This document shows positions 48,839-54,242 of a stretch of 54,242 nucleotides of DNA, piece by piece; the stretch's first letter is position 1; each line of letters opens with the position of its first letter. The stretch is from the IMG/VR virus record IMGVR_UViG_3300046835_000018, positions 1 through 54,242 of that record; one strand, 5' to 3'. This DNA is from a virus. Under the pieces are notes generated by a model, which saw nothing but the letters and a program-made list of their open reading frames with translations, was not told the DNA's origin and did not search any database. Both the position numbers and the translations under genes were made by a program.

Positions 48839-49110
48839 AGAATGCCCTCCTTCGGGACAAAGTTGAAACGAGCATCGAGCTCGTTCATGATCTTGCACGA
48901 GAGGTCGTTGAGGTAGTGCATGACGACCTCGGCAGTGTCTGACTCAGCCATCTCGGGATCGACACTTGCAAGCAGCGCGTCCAAGATGACTCGACGAACT
49001 GGTCCGGGCGTCACGTCAGCCTCCCCAGTGATCTGAAACTCGTACAGCTCACCTTCGATCAGCATCTTGTTGTCGCCAACGAGCTTCGTTTCTGCCTGCT
49101 CTGTATCCAT
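48835..49110 (-). CDS. Small protein, unknown
   Basis: A 91-residue acidic protein with GGAGGG before ATG 49110. Helical C-terminus. It is coupled to the downstream structural gene (ATGA). No family recognised. Confidence 0.6.
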   Translation of the reverse strand: MDTEQAETKLVGDNKMLIEGELYEFQITGEADVTPGPVRRVILDALLASVDPEMAESDTAEVVMHYLNDLSCKIMNELDARFNFVPKEGIL

Positions 49111-49139
49111 CCCACTACCCTCCAGTAGTTCAAAGCTCG

Positions 49140-49502
49140 CTACGGCAACGCGTCACGTGACACTGCGAGATCCAGATACGCAAAGCCCTTCATCGGCCGA
49201 AGCCGGTTAGCAGCTGTCGTGAACACTTCGAGATCGTACACCCCGCTCGTCCAAGTCATGACAGCTGTCACGTCTGCAGGAACTAGGATGCGTACGACAC
49301 CTTCAGGACCGTCTACCGTGATGTAGTCGTTGGCCGTCGAGGCTTCCATCAGGACGACCTCAGATGCGACTTCCGAACGAACCTGTAGACGAGCGTCGTA
49401 GCCCGTCAAGTCCTTGATAGTGCCATCAGTATTCTGTACAGCCACATTCATGGCGAAGTTGGCGCCCTGAGGCACTGTGATGTCCCTGACTAGAGGTATC
49501 AC
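49140..49502 (-). CDS. Beta-rich virion protein
   Basis: A 120-residue protein from GTG 49502. Beta-sandwich-like sequence (ANFAMNVAVQNTDGTIKDLTGYDARLQVR, GVYDLEVFT) as in the small N-terminal domains of baseplate/receptor-binding proteins. The ribosome site is distant (AGGAGG, 13 bases). Likely a minor structural protein. Confidence 0.55.
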   Translation of the reverse strand: MIPLVRDITVPQGANFAMNVAVQNTDGTIKDLTGYDARLQVRSEVASEVVLMEASTANDYITVDGPEGVVRILVPADVTAVMTWTSGVYDLEVFTTAANRLRPMKGFAYLDLAVSRDALP

Positions 49503-49519
49503 GTTAGTTACCTGGCCTC

Positions 49520-51001
49520 CTAGAAGCGCTGACCTAGACCAGCTGAGTCGAAGAAGGAACTTGGAGTTCCGTTCTCGAAGAAGCTATTGTTCTGTCGAAC
49601 CAGTTCCTCGAGGTCGTAGAACTCACTCAGCCTGTACGTAGCGCCGAGCTTGAAGATGTGCATCAAGGCATATCGGATCGCATCGAGAGCGTGGTCATCG
49701 AACTTGCGAGCGTCTTCGCGAATGTTTCTGTCACCGCGGCCAGTATCTGGGGCTCGATAGTTGTTGAACTCGCGGATGGTGTTTCCACAGCTTGGGTCGA
49801 TCGTGAGCCAGGCCTCTTCGAGCGGAGTGCCAAATTCGTCAGCGACTCCGACAACTCGTGGCTTGAGATAGGACTTGACAAGCTCCACTCCCTCTCGCCA
49901 ACCGGACTCACGAGTGTGACGTCCTTGTGTCTCGTTCGTAACCTTAGCTGTACCAGACTTGCTTCGGGGATCTGCCAGGCACGGAACAAGACTGGTACTG
50001 ACCTTTAGAACGGATTCGGGAGAAGCTGCATCTCCGAATGCCATGTCGAGGTGGTACCCGAAAGGCTGATCACGTGCCTTGAGAAGCCTGATGTGATCGT
50101 CCAGCATCAGCCCTCCCTTGTAGTGCTCACGCCAAATGTAGACCTTCTCAGTTCCTGGATCAACTTGGAACTCGATCGCCGCAAGCGGGTTCGTAAATCC
50201 CCAGTCGAACGCTATGTAGTTCGGCCACTCAGGACGGAAGGTATGCGGTTTGACGTGCAAGATCTCATTGAACTCTTCGTAAATCTTTCCGACGAAGGCG
50301 TTGAACATGGCTGCGATCTCTTGGTCAAAGAAGGCAGGTAGTACCGTCGCCTGGATCAAGGCGATCTCAGGATCAGCTTTTCCGCCCGGGTAGACATAAG
50401 GGTTATCCCAGCTCGGAAACTGCCAGCTTTCGTAATCCTTATATACCTTATCCGTGTTTCGACCAAACGCCCAAAGATCATACAGCCAGTTGAAGCCTTC
50501 TGGAGTCGTCGGAAATGTAGCCCAGCCACGAGCATCTGCAAGGGCGGGACGTATGAAACGTTCCCAAGTATCCTTACGATGCTTCGCGGCCTCGGACATG
50601 ATCGCCCCGTGAAGCTTTTCACCAACCAAGTTCTCGGGGTGGTCAGCTGATCTACACTCCACCCTTGTCTGCCAGGGGAACTCAATCCACATCTCCCCCG
50701 ATCGCTTGGAGTAGGACTTCTTGACCCTCTTGTCTAGGCCAAGCTTCTGACCGATGATCAAGTCGTCCCAGATTACCCGGAACTCCTTCTCGGCGAGGTC
50801 GTAGGTAGGACCAACGATCCAGAACCTTCGCTTCGGAAGGAAGAGCTCAGCACCGCAGTCCCGACCAGCCATGTGGGACTTCCCAAACCGTCGTCCGCAT
50901 ACGGGCACTCGAAAGCGACTCAGTGAGTCATGGAACAACTTCTGCTTCGGGTGTGGCACGTAGCCCACCAGCTCGAAGTAGTTCGCTTTCGAGAGAGGCA
51001 T
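49520..51001 (-). CDS. terL: Terminase large subunit
   Basis: A 493-residue packaging motor. Walker A-like VCGRRFGKSH (about residues 32-41), Walker B region near HGAIMSEAAK, C-terminal RNase-H-like nuclease with IAFDWGFTNP (Asp) and FDDHALDAIRYAL (Asp). It starts in TAATG overlap with the holin-like gene. Coupling to a membrane protein is unusual. Confidence 0.93.
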   Translation of the reverse strand: MPLSKANYFELVGYVPHPKQKLFHDSLSRFRVPVCGRRFGKSHMAGRDCGAELFLPKRRFWIVGPTYDLAEKEFRVIWDDLIIGQKLGLDKRVKKSYSKRSGEMWIEFPWQTRVECRSADHPENLVGEKLHGAIMSEAAKHRKDTWERFIRPALADARGWATFPTTPEGFNWLYDLWAFGRNTDKVYKDYESWQFPSWDNPYVYPGGKADPEIALIQATVLPAFFDQEIAAMFNAFVGKIYEEFNEILHVKPHTFRPEWPNYIAFDWGFTNPLAAIEFQVDPGTEKVYIWREHYKGGLMLDDHIRLLKARDQPFGYHLDMAFGDAASPESVLKVSTSLVPCLADPRSKSGTAKVTNETQGRHTRESGWREGVELVKSYLKPRVVGVADEFGTPLEEAWLTIDPSCGNTIREFNNYRAPDTGRGDRNIREDARKFDDHALDAIRYALMHIFKLGATYRLSEFYDLEELVRQNNSFFENGTPSSFFDSAGLGQRF

Positions 51002-51309
51002 TAGTGCAGGTCCTCATCACCAAGTACGAATCGGTGCTTCGACCCAACCGTCTCAGCCTGGGCGGTTGGAATCGGTCCGTCAGTCGCTTCGGTCACCTGC
51101 AGCGTACTGGGTGATGTCTGAACCGTCGTGACCTTGTTCGTCGCATTCGGAACAGCCCACGTCAGGCCGCCGCCGGCGAGAACAGCACTCACTACGGTAG
51201 ACCACTCATCGGCAGTCATACCGTCATTCCGAAGTGCGAAGAACATCACCAGACCTGCGACAAGTGCCGACGTGATCGCCTTGGCGTGCTCATTCAGCCA
51301 CTGTGTCAC
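51001..51309 (-). CDS. Holin-like membrane protein
   Basis: A 102-residue protein. GTG 51309 has AGGAGG 8 bases upstream; a GTG three codons earlier overlaps that site. Two hydrophobic helices (residues about 12-27 and 38-55) connected by a short acidic turn (RNDGMTADEWSTVV), with a charged C-terminus: typical of small actinophage holin/membrane proteins. It precedes terL rather than an endolysin, so the role is not certain. Confidence 0.6.
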   Translation of the reverse strand: MTQWLNEHAKAITSALVAGLVMFFALRNDGMTADEWSTVVSAVLAGGGLTWAVPNATNKVTTVQTSPSTLQVTEATDGPIPTAQAETVGSKHRFVLGDEDLH

Positions 51310-51365
51310 CCGGTCCACCTCCTCACTAGATATATAATGAAGTCATATCCAAGCTATTTTACGCC

Positions 51366-51593
51366 CTAATTCGGTACCCAATACGGGTAAGTCGCTGGGT
51401 GTAGGTTGTCAGGATCGCGGTCTTTCCGGTCAACATTCGACACGTTTGTCCCTGTGTGCCCGATCCGAACTCCTACGTTCGTCGCGCTGTTCACCACCAG
51501 CACTTGCGCACTAGTTACGGTCACGACGCCAGCTGCTTCTTGGAACAGCTGCACGCCGTGACCGACCCTAGGTAGCCTGTAAGGCCCTGCCAT
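51366..51593 (-). CDS. Small virion-like protein
   Basis: A 75-residue protein (weak ribosome site) with a beta-strand look: VVTVTSAQVLVVNSATNVGVRIGHTGTNVS. Likely a small structural or decoration protein by neighbours. No family recognised. Confidence 0.55.
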   Translation of the reverse strand: MAGPYRLPRVGHGVQLFQEAAGVVTVTSAQVLVVNSATNVGVRIGHTGTNVSNVDRKDRDPDNLHPATYPYWVPN

Positions 51594-51606
51594 TTCTGGA
51601 TCTGCC

Positions 51607-52137
51607 TTACCGCTTGATGTACACGTTGGTATCGACTCGCGTGACCATCTTCGTAGCAGTCACACCGAGCTGCCCGCCGACCAGGCCTCCTGTTGGGTTC
51701 AGCAGGCCGACACGGCCATCAGCCGTCGGCAGTGCTCCAGAAGGCGTGATCGCCCCGGTGTCATCCCACGTTCCAGCCACACCAGGAGTCACGGTAGCCA
51801 TGAACACCTCAGTGCCGGCGCTGCGTCCGTAGACCTTGTAGACGCTGGTCGCAGTCGCGTTCGGGAAGGTGATCGTAACCTTGTTCGTCGTGCCACCGCC
51901 AACCACGGTTGTCTTGGCCGAAGCAACAGGTGCCGATTCCACACCCTGCACCACGTTGGTGATCTTGTACGAGTACGTCGCTGCCGTAAGCGTACCACCC
52001 GTACCACTGTTCGCCACCGTGAAGTCTCCAGCAGCCGGAATCGCAGGCTGCGTCTGTATCACGGTTGCATTGCGTGTCTTGCCGGCCGCATTCCGAAACT
52101 GCACGGTATCGCCGACAACTGCTGTCTGGACTGGCAT
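51607..52137 (-). CDS. Ig/FN3-like decoration protein
   Basis: A 176-residue beta protein with AAGGAGG before ATG 52137. Residues 45-130 form a FN3/Ig-like domain (ATYSYKITNVVQGVESAPVASAKTTV, VYKVYGRSAG) closely similar in pattern to the insertion in the tail tube protein at 38402. Probably exposed on the virion surface. Confidence 0.65.
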   Translation of the reverse strand: MPVQTAVVGDTVQFRNAAGKTRNATVIQTQPAIPAAGDFTVANSGTGGTLTAATYSYKITNVVQGVESAPVASAKTTVVGGGTTNKVTITFPNATATSVYKVYGRSAGTEVFMATVTPGVAGTWDDTGAITPSGALPTADGRVGLLNPTGGLVGGQLGVTATKMVTRVDTNVYIKR

Positions 52138-52233
52138 TCTGCCTCCTTCACTGTCGGGCGCTCCTGCTCACTCCGCGCCCATGTCCTGCCTGCAAACACC
52201 CACAGGGCCGGCTCAAGTAATGTTCGCACAGCT

Positions 52234-52578
52234 TTAGGCTCCGCGCTGAGGCATCCCAGCGTCTGAGCGCTCAGCGTCGTTGTCTGCCAGCTTGTTGACC
52301 AGGGCGATCAGCAGGTCGTCAGCGCCGCCAGTGACCTTGAAGCCGCCACCGATAACGCCATCGATGATGTACTTGGCCGCGCTGAGCCGAACGTTCTCGT
52401 TGCCTGCGTACGAGGACAACCAGGCAACACTCTGCGCAGCTCCTGGAGCCGCCTGCATCAGGATCTTGCGAGCGAGCTCCTCATCAGTGAGCTCTGCCTC
52501 AACAACCCTCTGCATATTCAGACGCGCGAGCATCTCATCCGGGACCCACTCGTCATCCGGTACGATTTCCCTAGGCAT
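52234..52578 (-). CDS. Small terminase subunit candidate
   Basis: A 114-residue helical protein, first in the late operon and four genes before terL. The size and the helix-rich ARKILMQAAPGAAQSVAWLSSYAGNENVRLSAAKYIIDG region suit a TerS. The first 16 residues (PDDEWVPDEMLAR) are shared with the early protein at 1422. Confidence 0.6.
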   Translation of the reverse strand: MPREIVPDDEWVPDEMLARLNMQRVVEAELTDEELARKILMQAAPGAAQSVAWLSSYAGNENVRLSAAKYIIDGVIGGGFKVTGGADDLLIALVNKLADNDAERSDAGMPQRGA

Positions 52579-53183
52579 CGACGTCTCCCGCTTGCATCTG
52601 AAATGCTGTACACAGTACTGGTCTTCTCTCCTTATTATACCTTATTCAGCACCAAAATGCATACTAACTCATCTATATTAGTACTACAACCAACGCCCTC
52701 CCCCTTGTATCCTCGACCACCTGTCCCTCACTTTCGCTACGAGCATCATCAACCTACCTTAATTCATTAGGCACCCCTCTTAGACTCTAAAGAGACAAAC
52801 AACCGTGACTTTCTAGCTACATAGTAGAGTCCTTTAGTCTCTTATAGGTCTTAACTAGTCTCTTAAACGTCTAAACTGATTCTTAAGCTAGCGTTTAAGT
52901 GACCTACGTACTAGGTGATACATGAACACTGTCACTTCCAAAAACAAGCTCGGCGAGATTTTAGCCCACGGGGAGTAAATGATCTTGAAAAAACTGGTAT
53001 AATATAGTTATAACGTGCGAAACCAAACTAAATCGGACCAAATCGGACCAATCCGGTTCAAGTGGGCGAAATCGGACGTTATCGTCATTTAATAACTCAA
53101 AAGCGGAAGAACCAGACAAAAACGGACCTTATCCGGTCCTACCGTCGTATATCCGGTCAAAACCGGACAAACGGAGGTAAAAC
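52579..53183. promoter_or_regulatory. Late-operon control region with phased GTCT array 4
   Basis: No gene is seen. A minus-strand TATAAT (52639-52634) faces the late operon, without a clear -35. GTCT at 52837, 52848, 52858 and 52869 with GAGTC at 52827 forms the fourth 11-10-11 array; GATTC follows at 52878. A plus-strand extended -10 box (TGGTATAAT, 52995-53003) points toward the terminal genes. The CCGG-rich zone starts near 53050. Confidence 0.7.
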
Positions 53184-53402
53184 ATGATAAGTGCGGCTAA
53201 GCTCGTACAAATCCGCGCAGAAGCGGATTTAGTATGCGAAACATGGCAAAACCATGTTGAAGTATGCGAAATGTGCGAAAAATGGTATGAACTCGGACAT
53301 TTCGAGACATACCAGCTTAAATGCGTCGAAGGTTATATCATTCGAGAGAAAGTAGTACTTTTCCTGCTACTTCTCGACAAACCGGAACATTTCAGCCAGT
53401 AA
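53184..53402 (+). CDS. Small Cys/His protein in the CCGG zone
   Basis: A 72-residue protein with GGAGG before ATG 53184. Residues 24-35 read H-VEV-C-EM-C-EKW, an H-x3-C-x2-C zinc-like motif, and the C-terminus is hydrophobic (KVVLFLLLLDK). The same H...C-x2-C-W pattern occurs in the next gene, so they may be paralogues. AT-richer codons than other genes. Confidence 0.6.
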   Translation: MISAAKLVQIRAEADLVCETWQNHVEVCEMCEKWYELGHFETYQLKCVEGYIIREKVVLFLLLLDKPEHFSQ

Positions 53403-53520
53403 CATAACAAAACCGGATATACGGCGATAAGACCGGATAAGATCTGACGAACCTTGATAAACCGTATCAAATCCGCTTCTACCGGCGCATATTCGGACAA
53501 ACCATCCGAAAGGAGCCGAA

Positions 53521-53709
53521 ATGGGCGAAAATATGGAGATACGCGAACAAATCATGCAATACCTGGAGGATTTGGGCGAAATCGCGACAGAACATGCGAA
53601 TTCGTGCAAAACCTGCTGGAATCCGGAAACTTCCGGACAATGCATGCTAAAAGCGACGATAACGGTCGAAATTATGACCTATCGGCGTAAGTTCTCCGAA
53701 ACCGTCTAA
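53521..53709 (+). CDS. Small Cys/His protein in the CCGG zone
   Basis: A 62-residue protein from ATG 53521 behind AAAGGAG. HANSCKTCWNP gives H-x3-C-x2-C-W as in the 53184 gene; a third Cys follows 11 residues later. Helical start. Function unknown; anti-sigma-like zinc binding is one idea without further support. Confidence 0.6.
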   Translation: MGENMEIREQIMQYLEDLGEIATEHANSCKTCWNPETSGQCMLKATITVEIMTYRRKFSETV

Positions 53710-53843
53710 AACCGGTCCAAACCATCTAATGTCCGGATATGCGTCGATAAAAGCGGATTTGTTACGAAGAAAGAGGATAAACCGTCCTCTATGCGGATTT
53801 GTCCGGATTTAACCGGACATTCGCCGACATAAGGAGGTTTCGT

Positions 53844-53990
53844 ATGAAAAGGTACGTTAAGCGCGAGTTCTGGCCGGTTCGAGCCGATTTAGCCGAGTTT
53901 GCGTCGTATCCGCTCGCTATATGCGGATGTTGCCGGATATTTTCCGGTATCGCCGGATATGGCCGGAGAAAGGACCTAATCATCCGATAA
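53844..53990 (+). CDS. 48-residue protein in the CCGG zone
   Basis: ATG 53844 with AAGGAGG 6 bases upstream. Basic N-terminus (KRYVKREFWPVR), then ICGCCRIF and a basic end. The gene itself is full of CCGG repeats, so its coding status is less sure than its neighbours. Confidence 0.45.
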   Translation: MKRYVKREFWPVRADLAEFASYPLAICGCCRIFSGIAGYGRRKDLIIR

Positions 53991-54098
53991 CTGCCGATAT
54001 GTCCGGACAAATCCGTATAGAAGGCGGTTTATCCTGATTAGTCCGGGTTGAGCCGTTTTGGCCGGATTTGTCCGGCTATATCCGGCTTTAGCCCCAGA

Positions 54099-54242
54099 TG
54101 ATCCGGTTTAGACTGGATCATCCCTACGATCCGGAATCGAGACCTCGCTACACAGGTCCGGATCGTCCGATCCACAGCCTCTTTGCTTCCGATCCTGAAG
54201 ATCTTTTTAGGGGGGGGGGGGGGGGGGGAAGTTGTGGAGGTT
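54099..54242. repeat. Terminal direct repeat, right copy
   Basis: This is the right-hand copy of bases 1-144 and runs through the same poly-G tract (54210-54228). It shows that the contig closes on itself and that unique genome length is about 54,098 bases. The end of the contig falls in a homopolymer, which is a common assembly break and not necessarily the packaged DNA end. Confidence 0.9.

Larger units (their letters stand above)
52980..54240. repeat. CCGG-saturated region flanking the contig join
   Basis: The tetranucleotide CCGG occurs about 25 times in roughly 1.1 kb, usually as TCCGGAT, ACCGGACA or ATCCGGT, in both orientations, with many CGGACC half-versions. It continues past the join into bases 1-900. 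Random expectation is about four. Three very small genes are embedded. The composition differs from all other parts of the genome. An origin, packaging or nucleoid-type protein-binding region is possible; the sequence alone does not decide. Confidence 0.7.

Noticed and set aside
52634-52660. Full sigma70 promoter for the late operon
   Set aside because: The minus-strand TATAAT is good but no TTGACA-like box is found at 16-19 bases; kept only as a weak note in the control-region entry.
1-54242. CRISPR array
   Set aside because: No regularly spaced 24-40-base direct repeats were found; the GTCT arrays have a helical (10-11-base) period and no spacers.
1-54242. Integrase, attachment site or lysogeny repressor
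   Set aside because: No tyrosine or serine recombinase signature in any frame that I could read; winged-helix proteins are present but cannot be called immunity repressors.

Overview
The window is a complete, or nearly complete, genome of a tailed double-stranded DNA phage. About 54.1 kb is unique; the first and last ~144 bases are the same sequence, so the contig closes on itself. The long-tail siphovirus morphology is inferred from a 1,049-residue tape measure, a frameshifted tail chaperone and Dit/hub proteins. The style is that of an actinobacteriophage: GC-leaning codons, many GTG starts, dense ATGA/TAATG overlaps, a uracil-DNA-glycosylase/family-A polymerase fusion, a ReqiPepy6-like tail hub, and a secreted protein with an actinobacterial Pro/Ser/Thr linker. 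The host genus cannot be read from sequence. No integrase, excisionase or convincing lysogeny repressor is visible.

Layout. (1) ~53.0-54.2 kb, running across the join into ~1.4 kb: a CCGG-saturated, mostly non-coding region with poly-G tracts and tiny cysteine-motif genes. (2) 1.4-9.8 kb, plus strand: about 20 small early genes (zinc proteins, a lipoprotein, winged-helix proteins), separated by structured RNA elements, several with tRNA-like T-arm/acceptor ends, and driven by a family of promoters with an extended -35. (3) 9.9-28.2 kb, plus strand: SNF2 helicase, secreted beta-helix protein, RecB/Cas4-like nuclease, Sak4-like ATPase, SSB-like protein, primase-helicase, a full preQ0 (7-cyano-7-deazaguanine) pathway (QueC, QueD, QueE, FolE) with a DpdA-type DNA transglycosylase, UDG-DNA polymerase, HNH nuclease, P-loop protein and RuvC-like resolvase. 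(4) 28.2-52.6 kb, minus strand: structural and lysis genes. From the right these are a TerS candidate, two decoration-like proteins, holin-like protein, TerL, minor proteins, a 20-residue-repeat protein, portal, Mu-I-like protease/scaffold, decoration protein, major capsid, connectors, tail terminator, major tail protein, chaperones (-1 frameshift), tape measure, Dit, fibre, SGNH esterase, M15-like peptidase, tail hub, and three small membrane proteins. The two arms converge on a strong hairpin at 28.19-28.24 kb.

How it works together. The replication module copies DNA, and the Que/FolE/DpdA set probably swaps some guanines for preQ0 to evade host nucleases. The late arm packages DNA and builds the virion. 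Three repeated regulatory systems look unusual: (a) 'A-stem...stem-R-CG' RNA elements, some grading into tRNA-like structures, that punctuate the early transcript; (b) four ~45-bp arrays of GTCT spaced exactly 11-10-11 bp, one at each of four module boundaries; (c) at least 13 copies of CCCTGTGGG (orientation varies), mostly at gene-block boundaries. None of the three matches a standard feature class I know.
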